Positions 16,909 to 26,173 are shown, numbered from the stretch's first letter. The stretch: DNA of 64,000 bases from UTCFX2 sp963788145 (GCA_963788145.1 CAWBFQ010000006.1:496001-560000); one strand, 5' to 3'. Numbers and translations: made by a program. The notes: generated by a model not told the origin, from the letters alone.

Positions 16909-17463
16909 CTAGGATGGCTTTTTGGGTGCGACCATATCGAATGGGATGCGGATTAGCTTCTTAAGAAAGGTTTGTTTGGGGGTGGGTTTCTTTACCCCAT
17001 CTAAACCATCCTTAAAAGAGGCCAATGCCTGAAGCTGGCGTCCGTTCTTAAACTGGAGCATAGACAAGGATTGCATCACGTTTGCGCGCAACTGATCCTC
17101 CCCCGTTTGACCAAGAATATTTGCGGATTTCAGGTAAACCTCTGCAGCCTCATTATCTCGGTCAAGCGCTTCCAGCGCAGCCGCCATATTCCCAAGTGTC
17201 ATCCCCTGTCGGCGGAGGTCACCAGCCTGGGCGAAAATCTCAGCGATCCCTTCCAAAGCTGCTAAAGCCAATTCGGCATTTTCGGCCAGCAAGAAGGCAA
17301 CAGAGGCATTATTTGCCATTTCACCAGCACCCAAAGTGTCTTTTTTAGCCAGATAAGCCTGGCGGGCTGCTTCGAATAATTTTGCTGCCTCCAGATACTC
17401 GCCACGCTGATAACAGGATTTACCATCTTTGGCTAATTTTTCGACTGTGACAGCCTCGCCCAT
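16909..17463 (-). CDS. TPR-like helical protein
   Basis: A helical protein of 184 residues built of TPR-like units ('GKSCYQRGEYLEAAKLFEAA', 'GEMANNASVAFLLAENAELA', 'GMTLGNMAAALEALDRDNEA', 'RANVMQSLSMLQFKNGRQ'). It ends in a basic tail (KLIRIPFDMVAPKKP). TPR proteins hold other proteins together; no partner can be named. ATG 17463 has GGAG at good distance, whereas the longer frame starts with GTG at 17475. It follows the double-HTH gene by about 80 bases. Confidence 0.7.
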   Translation of the reverse strand: MGEAVTVEKLAKDGKSCYQRGEYLEAAKLFEAARQAYLAKKDTLGAGEMANNASVAFLLAENAELALAALEGIAEIFAQAGDLRRQGMTLGNMAAALEALDRDNEAAEVYLKSANILGQTGEDQLRANVMQSLSMLQFKNGRQLQALASFKDGLDGVKKPTPKQTFLKKLIRIPFDMVAPKKPS

Positions 17464-17540
17464 TACGAACTCCACTTTGGATGGCGGTTTACTTGATTCA
17501 CTCTGTGCTGAAACAACATCCAGGGTTTGTGATGGCTGGA

Positions 17541-18221
17541 CTAATAAGTGATTTCTAACAGACCTTCCGCAACCGCCCGCAAGCGGTCAACAGACATCTC
17601 GCTCAACCTGACTGCCAGTTCAAGGTAGGGACGGTTGATCGGCTTACTGACAAATGTTTGTAGTTCCGGAGGCAGACTGCTAAAATCCTGGATTGCGCGT
17701 TGTTGTGCATTCCAAATTCCCACAGGCCCTTTTTGGTCTTGAAACTCGCGCGCAGACCGGTTCAGTTTGGAACTGATCAATTCCAGCACTGGCAAAGGCA
17801 CAGGTTCCAGGCCCAACTCATAGGATTGCAGTAGCGTTAGCTCCAGATTCAGTTGACCTGCAAATTCTTCCATGGTAATTTCATTTTCTAAACGCGTCTG
17901 CCGAATAGCGGCGCCGATCATTCGATGGCGCAGTTGGATGAATTTCCCACTTTGTGCTTGTGTTTTTTCGGAATCGCTGGCTGGCTCAATCTTTCTCTCC
18001 CAGAAGTGATCCATAGAAATTTGAAAATAGTGAAACAAACCTTCTAATTCCGGCAGTGAGATTGCTTTTTCACCAAGTTCATATTGTTCTATGTCCGAAC
18101 TTTGAACATCAATGGCTAATGCACATTCTTCAATTGTTTTATGCGCTTTCAGGCGAGCATCTCGCAACAATGTACCGGTAATCTTTGCACTCATTTTTAG
18201 GGCGGCTGCATCCACACTCAT
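17541..18221 (-). CDS. XRE-type regulator with two HTH domains
   Basis: A 226-residue protein with two Cro/CI-type helix-turn-helix domains in tandem: residues about 15-68 ('LLRDARLKAHKTIEECALAI' to 'FHYFQISMDHFW') and about 90-145 ('IRQTRLENEITMEEFAGQL'). The C-terminal 70 residues are helical and acidic, typical of a dimerisation or sensor tail. It probably binds DNA as a transcription regulator. GAGG eight bases before the ATG supports the start. Its place directly behind CpaF suggests a link to that locus. Confidence 0.85.
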   Translation of the reverse strand: MSVDAAALKMSAKITGTLLRDARLKAHKTIEECALAIDVQSSDIEQYELGEKAISLPELEGLFHYFQISMDHFWERKIEPASDSEKTQAQSGKFIQLRHRMIGAAIRQTRLENEITMEEFAGQLNLELTLLQSYELGLEPVPLPVLELISSKLNRSAREFQDQKGPVGIWNAQQRAIQDFSSLPPELQTFVSKPINRPYLELAVRLSEMSVDRLRAVAEGLLEITY

Positions 18222-18278
18222 AGGTTTTTCCTCAAGCAGAACTTAAGTCACTCAACAATCCTGGCTAAATTATACCTC

Positions 18279-19625
18279 TCATCGGGGGCGGTGTCCGCGT
18301 CGTCCCTGTGACAGAATATCATTCACACTGATTCCAAATACCTCGGGTTGTAGTTTGAAACCGGCTTGTTCAAGCTTGTTAGAAAATAATGGGCGGATGC
18401 CAGTGGGTTTCAATTCACCTAATATTTGTCCTTCAACGCCAATACCCGTAGCGTCAAATTTAAAGATATCTGTCAAGACGACCGTTTCTCCTTCCATTCC
18501 GCCTACTTCTGTGATTTGAGTTACTTTCCGCGTACCATCCCGTAAACGTGTGGTTTGAACAATCAGATCCACAGCAGATGCGATCTGTTCGCGCGCTACT
18601 CGAATGGGAAGGTCCAGCCCGGCCATCAATACCATCGTCTCCAGGCGAGAAATCGCATCGCGTGGCGTATTGGCATGCAGCGTGGTCAATGAACCATCAT
18701 GCCCGGTATTCATTGCCTGAAGCATATCCAGCGCTTCTCCTCCACGTACTTCTCCGACAACGATCCGATCTGGACGCATGCGGAGAGAATTACGAACCAG
18801 ATCTCGTATGGTTACTGCTCCGCTGCCATCTGATTTGCTGGGTTTTGTTTCAAGACGCACAATATGTTCCTGCTGCAAACGCAGTTCTGCCGCATCCTCG
18901 ATGGTGACGATACGCTCATCCTCAGGGATGAAACTTGATAGAATATTTAACAGTGTGGTCTTACCCGAGCCAGTTCCGCCAGAAATGAGCAAATTCAGCC
19001 TGGCTACAACACATGCATTTAAGAAAACCGACATTGACTCGGTAATCGAACCCAGACTGATCATTTGTTCCATGGTCAGCCTTTCCTTGCCGAATTTTCG
19101 GATGGTGATGGTTGGTCCATCGATCGCGACAGGTGGGATAATTGCATTGACGCGAGACCCATCTGGCAAGCGCGCATCGACGGTTGGGTGATCGATGTCG
19201 ATGCGTCTTCCGAGCGGCGCTACAATTCGATCGATGATTTGCATCACGTGTTGATCATTCTGAAACACAATGTCAGTCTTGATCACTTTTCCTTTGAGTT
19301 CAATATAAACCCGTCCGAATCCATTCACCATCACTTCGGAGATATTAGGATCATCCAGCAAGGATTGGATCGGCCCATAGCCAATAATTTCATCTGCCAC
19401 TTCTCTGAAAAGCTTTTCTTGTTCTGCTTTCGTAAGCGTCAGGCCAGTCTTAGCATATATTTGGGCCAGGTTTTTATAAATGATTTGTCGTTGTTGTACG
19501 GGCTGATCCGGATTGATTTCTATTGTTTTTGAGAGCGTAGTGATTAGGAAGTTTTTGACCTTATCCAGATCAATTGTCTGCTGAGGTTGGCCTGTCTGGT
19601 TGAGCGGAATTGAAGGCAAACTCAA
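18279..19625 (-). CDS. CpaF-family secretion ATPase
   Basis: A 448-residue ATPase of the type II/IV secretion superfamily, CpaF branch, which powers tight-adherence pili. Residues about 60-200 form the N-terminal domain ('IGYGPIQSLLDDPNISEVMVNG', 'RIDIDHPTVDARLPDGSRVN'). Walker A is GGTGSGKTT (about 221), the Asp box is 'TIEDAAELRL', Walker B is 'RIVVGEVRGGEALDMLQAMNTGHDG' and the His box is 'TLHANTP'. The start is TTG at 19625 with GGAGGT in front, overlapping the stop of the 101-residue gene. No tadB/tadC or pilin gene is in this window, so CpaF looks isolated. Confidence 0.92.
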   Translation of the reverse strand: MSLPSIPLNQTGQPQQTIDLDKVKNFLITTLSKTIEINPDQPVQQRQIIYKNLAQIYAKTGLTLTKAEQEKLFREVADEIIGYGPIQSLLDDPNISEVMVNGFGRVYIELKGKVIKTDIVFQNDQHVMQIIDRIVAPLGRRIDIDHPTVDARLPDGSRVNAIIPPVAIDGPTITIRKFGKERLTMEQMISLGSITESMSVFLNACVVARLNLLISGGTGSGKTTLLNILSSFIPEDERIVTIEDAAELRLQQEHIVRLETKPSKSDGSGAVTIRDLVRNSLRMRPDRIVVGEVRGGEALDMLQAMNTGHDGSLTTLHANTPRDAISRLETMVLMAGLDLPIRVAREQIASAVDLIVQTTRLRDGTRKVTQITEVGGMEGETVVLTDIFKFDATGIGVEGQILGELKPTGIRPLFSNKLEQAGFKLQPEVFGISVNDILSQGRRGHRPR

Positions 19626-19927
19626 GCTTCACCTCCGCTTGCCGGTCGAATAATTTCCGACTCTGGAAAGATCCAATCAATTCGCTCACGATTAATCGCA
19701 ATGAAGTTACAGTGATACATCTCGTCACCAGTAGGCGCATAGATGATGGCGTCTGTAACGGCAAAGAAAAACTCCATCCGGTTGATCTCATCCTTGATTC
19801 GGCTTTCCGGCATAATATGTATTTTGCCGCGGATAATGTTCGAATCTATCTTAATAATTACCTGAACGGCTTCTTTACTAACAATATCTGTAAAGAATTT
19901 TCCCTTATCATCATAACGAATGGACAT
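19622..19927 (-). CDS. Small conserved hypothetical protein
   Basis: A 101-residue soluble protein with no family I can name. It has beta-strand-like stretches ('GKFFTDIVSKEAVQVII', 'HCNFIAINRERIDWIFPE') and no membrane segment. Its stop overlaps the TTG start of cpaF by four bases, so it is translationally coupled to the ATPase, and it follows the OmpR-type regulator by 36 bases. It is probably an accessory of the same operon. Confidence 0.65.
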   Translation of the reverse strand: MSIRYDDKGKFFTDIVSKEAVQVIIKIDSNIIRGKIHIMPESRIKDEINRMEFFFAVTDAIIYAPTGDEMYHCNFIAINRERIDWIFPESEIIRPASGGEA

Positions 19928-19963
19928 TTTATTTCACACTGTTTCTGAAGGTTATTCTCATAG

Positions 19964-20653
19964 CTAAAGAGGCGGCATGGTGTATCCTAAACCAGATCGA
20001 GTGACAATATGCTGCGGGTTTTTAGCGTCATTTTCAAGCTTTTGGCGTAATCGGGAAATGCTGACCCACAAAATTTCCTTGTCTTCTCGATATTCTGCAC
20101 CCCAGACGTCTGTCAGAAGCTGTTCTGAGGTTAATACGCTGCCAAGGTTATGGGCAAATTGCAATAGCAGGCGATATTCTGTGGCCGAGAGGAATATGAT
20201 CCGGTCATCTTTGAAAACTTCTGCACGGGCGAAATCGATGCGTAAATTAGCGTGTGTAAAAGACGCCTGTGAGAAGGCGCTTCCAGTTGTTTGGGCGCGG
20301 CGAAGCACAGCTCGAACGCGCGCCAGAAGTTCGGTAGCCGAGAAGGGCTTGACAATATAATCATCTGCTCCCAGGTCCAGACCGCGAACGCGATCGTTCT
20401 CGCTGCCTCTGGCGGTTACAATGATGATCGGGATACTTGAGAATTCACGAATACGCTCCAAAGCGCCAAAGCCATCCAGAACGGGCATCATTACATCCAA
20501 CAACACCAAGTCTGGATGTCTCTCAACCACAATGTCCACGGCTTCTTGCCCGTTGGTAGCTTTGATAACATTGTATGCCTCTGTTACCAGGTTGGCTTCC
20601 ATCAGACGCAAATAGCGTGGCTCATCGTCAACGACAAGAATATTGACACTCAT
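19964..20653 (-). CDS. OmpR/PhoB-family response regulator
   Basis: 229 residues. The N-terminal receiver has the acidic pair in 'ILVVDDEPRYL', phospho-acceptor Asp in 'VLLDVMMPVLDGFGAL' (about 53), the Thr in 'IIIVTARG' and the Lys in 'YIVKPFSATELL'. The C-terminal winged helix is of the OmpR type ('DDRIIFLSATEYRLLLQFA', 'LLTDVWGAEYREDKEILWVSISRLRQKLE'). AGGAG seven bases upstream supports the start. It follows two histidine kinase genes and so probably responds to one of them. Confidence 0.95.
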   Translation of the reverse strand: MSVNILVVDDEPRYLRLMEANLVTEAYNVIKATNGQEAVDIVVERHPDLVLLDVMMPVLDGFGALERIREFSSIPIIIVTARGSENDRVRGLDLGADDYIVKPFSATELLARVRAVLRRAQTTGSAFSQASFTHANLRIDFARAEVFKDDRIIFLSATEYRLLLQFAHNLGSVLTSEQLLTDVWGAEYREDKEILWVSISRLRQKLENDAKNPQHIVTRSGLGYTMPPL

Positions 20654-20689
20654 GTCTATCTCCTGAAAATGTCTTGGTTTTTGGTTCCA

Positions 20690-21898
20690 TCATAGCGGCA
20701 ACCAGATGTAAAATGTAGCTCCCTGACCTTCCTCGGATACAGCTTCGATTTCGCCATTATGGGCTTGAATGATCTGTCTGCAAATGAAGAGACCCAGTCC
20801 AGTCCCTCTTACATTCGTGTTATTCATTGGCAACCGATAAAAGCGATGGAATATCTTTTCTAATTGATCTTTCGGGATACCGGGGCCGCTATCCTGGATT
20901 TTGATACATGCCCGATTCCCCACCTCTTGCAGAGTAATTTGCAAAGGAGAATCTGGGGCATATTTTATAGCGTTATTGATTATATTCTCGAAAACTTGCG
21001 CCAGCCGGGTGGGGTCTGCAGAAATCTGCAAACCGATTGCTTCAATAGCCAGCTCGATTTCTAAATGGTTATTTCTTGATCTGGCTCGCAGTGAGATATC
21101 CTTCAGGAACGCATCCAGGCGGATCGGTTGGAAGGTCATCGAAAGGGTTCCAGACTGAAGGCGTGAGGAATCCATCAAATTATCGATCAATTCCCTGAGC
21201 CGATCTGATTCCTCGTCGATGATGGTCAGGAACTCATGGCGTGTTTGATCATCCCAGGAAGTGTCCTCGCGCAATAATGTGGTGGCGTAGCCTTTAATAA
21301 ACCCTAGAGGGGTGAGAAGTTCATGCGTAATGGTGGCTATGAAATCATCTTGCAGGCTGTCTAATCGGCGGCGTGCTTCTAACATGGCGATTCGCTCGCC
21401 AAGGATATTGTTGTGCAGCAATTGGGCGATATGTGAGGCAACAAATTCCCCCAATAAGACCTGGGCTGGCAAATATCGTGGTCCCCCAAACCGGATAAAT
21501 ACCAACGCCGCAATAATTTCCTCTCCACTGATGCAAGGCAGCCCAAGCATATGCCGGATGTTCGTGCGGTCTGCTGAGTTTTCCTCGTGCTCTTCCACAC
21601 GAGTGGTTGGGTTCAATGTGCAATAAACGGTTTGGGCAGGATTTTCTCCCCATGCTAAATCCGCTTCCAGAACCCGACCACGACCGATGGCCCGGGCAAA
21701 TATTGGCTCCAGCGCACCATCCTTATTTTGAGTATATATAACGATGTTATCGAAGATAAAAACAGGGCGCAAATAGTTGATGACTTCATCCAGAGTCGCC
21801 TCAGTATTCGTCGCTCCTGCTATCGAACGGCTGATCGCATATATCGCTTCCAGCTCTTTGGGCTGAAGCGAGCCTGTTTGTTTAATGATGTCGGTCAT
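20690..21898 (-). CDS. Sensor histidine kinase with GAF domain
   Basis: 402 residues: an N-terminal GAF-like sensor (about 20-165), a HisKA domain with the phospho-acceptor His near 193 in 'DFIATITHELLTPLGFIKG', and a C-terminal HATPase with the N box 'QVFENIINNAIKYAPDS', G1 'IKIQDSGPGIPKDQ' and G2 'RGTGLGLFICRQI'. There is no membrane segment, so it senses inside the cell. The start overlaps the stop of the upstream kinase by four bases (ATGA). The response regulator follows after 36 bases and is the likely partner. Confidence 0.93.
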   Translation of the reverse strand: MTDIIKQTGSLQPKELEAIYAISRSIAGATNTEATLDEVINYLRPVFIFDNIVIYTQNKDGALEPIFARAIGRGRVLEADLAWGENPAQTVYCTLNPTTRVEEHEENSADRTNIRHMLGLPCISGEEIIAALVFIRFGGPRYLPAQVLLGEFVASHIAQLLHNNILGERIAMLEARRRLDSLQDDFIATITHELLTPLGFIKGYATTLLREDTSWDDQTRHEFLTIIDEESDRLRELIDNLMDSSRLQSGTLSMTFQPIRLDAFLKDISLRARSRNNHLEIELAIEAIGLQISADPTRLAQVFENIINNAIKYAPDSPLQITLQEVGNRACIKIQDSGPGIPKDQLEKIFHRFYRLPMNNTNVRGTGLGLFICRQIIQAHNGEIEAVSEEGQGATFYIWLPL

Positions 21899-23118
21899 GT
21901 CTTGACAAATGGAGCCTTTCGGTCATTCCCATTTTGCGCTTTGGGCAGATCAAATTCGAATTTCGAGCCTTCGCCGACAATGGAGTGGACAATTATTTGC
22001 GATCCATGCGCCTCAACGATGCGGCTGACTAATGCCAGGCCTAAACCAGTGCCGGCATATCGCCTGGTGGCGGATCCATCCAATTGATGAAAAGGTTCAA
22101 AAATCTCAGCCAAACTTTCCTCTGGAATTCCGATCCCAGAATCCATAACGGCAAAATGGATCAAACCGGCTGAGTTTTGAGAAACACTGATTTTCACCGC
22201 TCCACCCTGTGGGGTGAATTTGACTGCATTCTCCAGCAATTGCAATAATACCCAGGCGACCTTGTCTTCATCAGCATGGATGTATGGCAAATCTTCCGGT
22301 ACTTCTGCGGCGAATCGAATGTTCGCTTGTTCTGCTTTATTGCGCGTGCGATTGACTACGGTCTTGAGTAATTTTCTTGGGTCGAGATCTCGCAAATTTA
22401 ACCCCACATCTCCACGTGAAGCCAGGCCAAATTGGATTAAATCTTCGATCAATCGCTCCAGTCGTCCCTCCGCTCGTTTGAGCACGCTAATTGCATCCAT
22501 CTGTTCTGTGCTTAAAGGTCCAAAGCCGCCGTCTGCCAGGATTTCCAGGTATCCTTTGATATGTGTGAGCGGGGTTCGCAGTTCATGAGAGATATTCGCT
22601 ATAAAATTCGATTTGAGTTGGTTCAGTTCTGAAAGCCGTTCCAACGCAGATCGCAGTTCTTTTGTTCTCTCTTCAACGCGTTGTTTTAGAGATTGGTTTG
22701 ATTCATTTAACGCATATTGCAGTTGAAGGATTTGAGCGGTAACAACCTGGTCCAGCATTTCGCGGGTGATCATTTCCAATTCTAGCAATGCCTGTCCGAG
22801 CAGGATAGATTTTCCCGCATTAGCCCGTTGTTTCTGATATGCCAGGGCTGTGCTTAATTGAGCAGGTTTCAATAATCCCCGTTCGATGAGGTAATCGCCA
22901 ATTCTGGGGACCAACAATTCTGGCGAGATGGGCATCCCAAGCGGGATGCGCACCGGAAGCATGGCTTGCTGTTCTGCCAGCAGCGCGGCGATGGACAGGT
23001 CTACGCCACAATGCTCACAATGACGGAGGTTTGGCGGGACTTGCTCTCCGCAGTTAGGACAGATCAGGTTCAAATCCATCAGGTTGCTCAAATCAAGAGG
23101 AATAATATCATATCTCAT
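21895..23118 (-). CDS. Histidine kinase with zinc ribbon and MshEN-like (c-di-GMP-binding) domain
   Basis: 407 residues. Residues 17-40 are a zinc ribbon (CPNC ... CEHC). Residues 72-95 and 106-129 are two 24-residue units matching the MshEN pattern R-L-G-x2-(LVI)2-x2-G-(LVI)2-x4-L-x3-L-x2-Q: the first fits except Ile for Leu; the second lacks the Arg and the middle Gly. In MshE, this domain binds cyclic di-GMP. A coiled coil (131-165) leads to HisKA (His178 in 'NISHELRTPLTH') and HATPase ('LLQLLENAVKFTPQGG', 'DSGIGIPEES', 'GTGLGLALVSRIV'). No membrane helix is visible. It is cotranscribed with the next kinase. Confidence 0.88.
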   Translation of the reverse strand: MRYDIIPLDLSNLMDLNLICPNCGEQVPPNLRHCEHCGVDLSIAALLAEQQAMLPVRIPLGMPISPELLVPRIGDYLIERGLLKPAQLSTALAYQKQRANAGKSILLGQALLELEMITREMLDQVVTAQILQLQYALNESNQSLKQRVEERTKELRSALERLSELNQLKSNFIANISHELRTPLTHIKGYLEILADGGFGPLSTEQMDAISVLKRAEGRLERLIEDLIQFGLASRGDVGLNLRDLDPRKLLKTVVNRTRNKAEQANIRFAAEVPEDLPYIHADEDKVAWVLLQLLENAVKFTPQGGAVKISVSQNSAGLIHFAVMDSGIGIPEESLAEIFEPFHQLDGSATRRYAGTGLGLALVSRIVEAHGSQIIVHSIVGEGSKFEFDLPKAQNGNDRKAPFVKT

Positions 23119-23282
23119 GCATCTTTAACAAGATATTACTCGCCAGTGAAGTTAATGACCCGGACATTGAGTTCGTAACCTGGTGTTGTAAAGTGTTTGT
23201 AAGGTTCGGAATCTCAGTTTTGGAAGATAATTGGATCAAATACTGCTACCAGTAAACCTCAGGAGATTGGATTACCTTTAAT

Positions 23283-23735
23283 ATGATTGAATCGAATCTA
23301 GGCCATATGGTGACTACGTTGAAAAATAATGGGCTTCTAGGTTTTCAAGAGACTATGCAAACAAGAGTGTTGGTTATTGACGATGATAGTGATACGACCG
23401 AATTATTACGGATCATTCTTGAACCGCGATCTTTTGAAGTCATTACGGCAAATACAGGAGAGGATGGGATTAATCTTGTTCGAAAATTGTCCCCGGACGT
23501 CATAGTGGTGGATCTCTTAATGCCAGGTATGGATGGGTTGAAAGTTCTGCTGGAAGTCCGCAAATTTAGCAGCATTCCAATTTTGGTTCTCTCTGCGATC
23601 GATAAACCCAACATCGCTGAAAATGCATTGGATAATGGAGCGGACGATTTTCTTGTTAAGCCCATGAGTAGTAGCGTTTTGATTGCTTCGTTGAATAAAT
23701 TAATCTGGAGAGCGCGCATCGACCAGAAACCCTAA
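23283..23735 (+). CDS. Single-domain response regulator
   Basis: A receiver protein with no output domain, 150 residues from the first ATG. The first 24 residues precede the fold and may not be translated, since ATG 23355 begins 'MQTRVLVIDDDSDTTELL' directly. The phospho-acceptor Asp is in 'VIVVDLLMPGMDGLKV', the Ser/Thr switch in 'ILVLSAIDKP' (Ser in place of Thr) and the Lys in 'FLVKPMSSS'. It is divergent from the two-kinase operon and may take part in the same relay. Ribosome binding sites are weak at both candidate starts. Confidence 0.85.
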   Translation: MIESNLGHMVTTLKNNGLLGFQETMQTRVLVIDDDSDTTELLRIILEPRSFEVITANTGEDGINLVRKLSPDVIVVDLLMPGMDGLKVLLEVRKFSSIPILVLSAIDKPNIAENALDNGADDFLVKPMSSSVLIASLNKLIWRARIDQKP

Positions 23736-23833
23736 TATGAAAATAAAAAACCCGTTGACCGTATTCCTTAAGTCTTATTTGACTCTCTGGTTACTTGGAT
23801 TAGAATAAGGGATAATTTCACAGGAGGATTCTC

Positions 23834-24130
23834 GTGCAAACCTGTTCCAAGTGCCATGTTTTTTCGCCGGATTCGGTTAATCAATGCGTAAACTGTGGGG
23901 AGGATTTGGGTGAATGGTCTGCAACCGCAGTCGCGTTGAAAGAATTACAGCAAAACCCACGTGTGATCTATGTGCGCGTGTCGGTTGCACAGGACTGCTG
24001 CCCAGCCTGTCGTCAAGTGGAAGGCGCATATGCAAAAGAGATGGCGCCTAAACTACCCGTTGAAGGTTGTTCACATGCGAATGGATGCCGGTGTTTTTAC
24101 CAACCGGTATTAGAAGTCATCTATCCCTGA
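23834..24130 (+). CDS. Small zinc-ribbon protein
   Basis: A 98-residue protein with an N-terminal zinc ribbon (CSKC ... CVNC) and a second Cys cluster (CCPACRQVEG and GCSHANGCRCFY). The second half resembles the small Cys-rich domain often found behind minor-head-protein-type folds, but I do not name a family. The start is GTG at 23834 with AGGAGG seven bases upstream. The last ten bases overlap the convergent CCA-transferase gene. Confidence 0.65.
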   Translation: MQTCSKCHVFSPDSVNQCVNCGEDLGEWSATAVALKELQQNPRVIYVRVSVAQDCCPACRQVEGAYAKEMAPKLPVEGCSHANGCRCFYQPVLEVIYP

Positions 24131-25617
24131 TTGAGCAACGATCTGATCAAATTTAGAGCCTCACCTCGGTCGTGAACTTCACCCGCGACCTCGGCTTCGC
24201 GTAATTCCTCCAGCAGTTTGCCGATCTGGGGGCCAGGCTCTAATTGAAAGTTTTGCATGATTTCATTTCCATTCAGTAAGGGTGGTGGTGAGATTTTCTC
24301 CTCCCGTTGCTCCCACCAGGCCTCAAACAGATTTCGAATCAAACCCACCTGCAGATTCCAGTCCGCTTGCGGCAGCCCGGGCCCAAAAGTTGCCAGCATG
24401 TCGGCGAGGGAGAGCAAACAAATATCTACACCCGCTGGCCCGGTATCCCGAAAAAAACGGTAAACCGCCCGCGCGGAGGGAGAAACACCGGTCTGAGCTA
24501 ACAAGAGCGGTCGCATATGGTGTCGAACGATCGTAGCCAGGCGATCCAATTCGCTGTTGCTCAAATGGATTTTTTCGGCCCTTTGGCGCGCAATCCCAGA
24601 GCCTAATTGTTCGTGCCGATAAAAAACCAGCTTGCCATGTGGATCTTCCTGGCGGGTTTGGGGTTTAGCGATATCATGATAAAGCATCGCTAGAAATATC
24701 AATGAGCGTAATGTCCGTTGAGGGTTGAGACTCGTGGATAAATGGTTGTGCAATTGCGCCCGATAACGCCCAAGTTTTAACGAAATGATCCCCATTGTCA
24801 GGTTAGCAGATAAATCCTGCTCAGGCTCAAAAGCCAGTACATCCAGAATCATTTGAAGTTTTTGAAGCCCAGATATGCTATGATTCCACACATCCTCAGT
24901 GTGGGGTGAAGGTTGTTCTATTCCTTTCAGATGTTGAAGTTCGGGCAAAACATATTCTAGCGCGCCGATATGATCCATCAGGCGAAGAGCGCTGGCGGGC
25001 GCTTTACCCTCCAGTATCCGAAAAAGCTCATCGCGGCTGCGTTCGGGTGAGACCCGAGAAAGCCCAGATAGCGCCGGGCGCATTTGATGGATGGTTTCAG
25101 GTGGGATTCTTGCTGTGTATTCGATTGAAAGACGCACCGCACGCAGCAAACGCAGGGGATCGTTCGTGAAGGACGATGGTGAACAGGTTCGCAATATCCG
25201 ATCCAATAAATCTCTGGTTCCACCCAATGGATCAATAAGATGGTCTGGTTGGCGGATATCCAGCGCCATAGCATTGATCGTAAAATCACGATCACGCAGG
25301 TCTGTTTCTAAATCAGGTCCACGCAATGCGGCGAAATCTATCACCAACTGCTGAAAAGGGGGCTGGTCCAGAATTAAACGGCCTGTATCTCTTTCTGTAT
25401 CCAGCGGAAAAAAAGCCGCTCCCAAACCATTTGCCAGGCGTCTGCCGAAACGAATGGCATCTTTATCCAATATGAAATCCAAATCGTGGATGGGTTGTCC
25501 GAGCAACACATCTCGGATTGCTCCCCCCACCAAATATCCTTGATATCCTGATGGGAGCGCTTCCCGAATGTGCTCAATGATTTGTTGAATAGGTGGATCG
25601 AACGCGGGGAGGCTCAT
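24121..25617 (-). CDS. CCA tRNA nucleotidyltransferase / poly(A) polymerase family
   Basis: A 498-residue class II nucleotidyltransferase with an HD domain, probably adding or repairing the tRNA 3' CCA end. The NT motif is 'GYLVGGAIRDVLLGQPIHDLDF' split as GGAIRD and the DxD pair at about 42-44. 'RDRDFTINAMA' and 'DPLRLLRAVRL' are the RNA-binding and template-site motifs. 'HDIAKPQTR' in the second half is the HD phosphohydrolase signature, as in bacterial CCA enzymes with 2',3'-phosphatase activity. The start overlaps the hpt stop by four bases. Whether it adds CCA or only A cannot be told here. Confidence 0.9.
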   Translation of the reverse strand: MSLPAFDPPIQQIIEHIREALPSGYQGYLVGGAIRDVLLGQPIHDLDFILDKDAIRFGRRLANGLGAAFFPLDTERDTGRLILDQPPFQQLVIDFAALRGPDLETDLRDRDFTINAMALDIRQPDHLIDPLGGTRDLLDRILRTCSPSSFTNDPLRLLRAVRLSIEYTARIPPETIHQMRPALSGLSRVSPERSRDELFRILEGKAPASALRLMDHIGALEYVLPELQHLKGIEQPSPHTEDVWNHSISGLQKLQMILDVLAFEPEQDLSANLTMGIISLKLGRYRAQLHNHLSTSLNPQRTLRSLIFLAMLYHDIAKPQTRQEDPHGKLVFYRHEQLGSGIARQRAEKIHLSNSELDRLATIVRHHMRPLLLAQTGVSPSARAVYRFFRDTGPAGVDICLLSLADMLATFGPGLPQADWNLQVGLIRNLFEAWWEQREEKISPPPLLNGNEIMQNFQLEPGPQIGKLLEELREAEVAGEVHDRGEALNLIRSLLNQG

Positions 25618-26171
25618 CCCGGGTCAGATTGATATTTGTTCAAATTTACAGTGGCGATAAATGGCAAGTTGCGATAATACTCATCCAGGTCCAACCCGTA
25701 GCCAAAAACGAATTTATTTGGGATGACAAAACCGCAATAATCAATCGGCACCTGTACTTCGCGCCGTTCGGGTTTATCCAGCAAGGTACAGACCCGCAAA
25801 TCATCCGGATGGCGGGTGCGAAGCAGATCCAGCACTGAACCGATTGTATATCCGCTATCAACGATATCCTCAACCAACAACACACTACGTCCGTGGATTT
25901 CGTCTTTAAGATCGTAGGTGATCCGCACTTGGCCGGTCGATATGCGTGCGGTTCCATAAGATGAAACTGCCATGAAATCCACTGTGTGTGGGATGGTTAT
26001 TTGCCGCATCAGGTCGGTCAGAAAAAAGACTCCACCGCGCAGGATACAAATGAGGTGTAAGTTTTTCCCTTTGTAATCCCGACTGATCTGTGCGCCCATT
26101 TCTGCGATCCGCTGCTGCAAAGCGGGGCTGTCGACCAATATTTCATCCAGATACTCATGATAATCCTGCAT
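25614..26171 (-). CDS. hpt: Hypoxanthine phosphoribosyltransferase
   Basis: This enzyme joins hypoxanthine or guanine to PRPP in purine salvage. The PRPP loop is 'VLLVEDIVDSGYTIGSVLD' (two acidic residues, about 103-104 region), and 'CILRGGVFFLTDLMRQI' supplies the other phosphate-binding loop. The 185-residue length is normal for the family. I use ATG 26171, with AGAGG upstream; a longer frame from 26207 would overlap tdk. The tdk stop lies two bases before this start and the cca-type gene overlaps the 3' end. Confidence 0.92.
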   Translation of the reverse strand: MQDYHEYLDEILVDSPALQQRIAEMGAQISRDYKGKNLHLICILRGGVFFLTDLMRQITIPHTVDFMAVSSYGTARISTGQVRITYDLKDEIHGRSVLLVEDIVDSGYTIGSVLDLLRTRHPDDLRVCTLLDKPERREVQVPIDYCGFVIPNKFVFGYGLDLDEYYRNLPFIATVNLNKYQSDPG

Positions 26172-26173
26172 AA

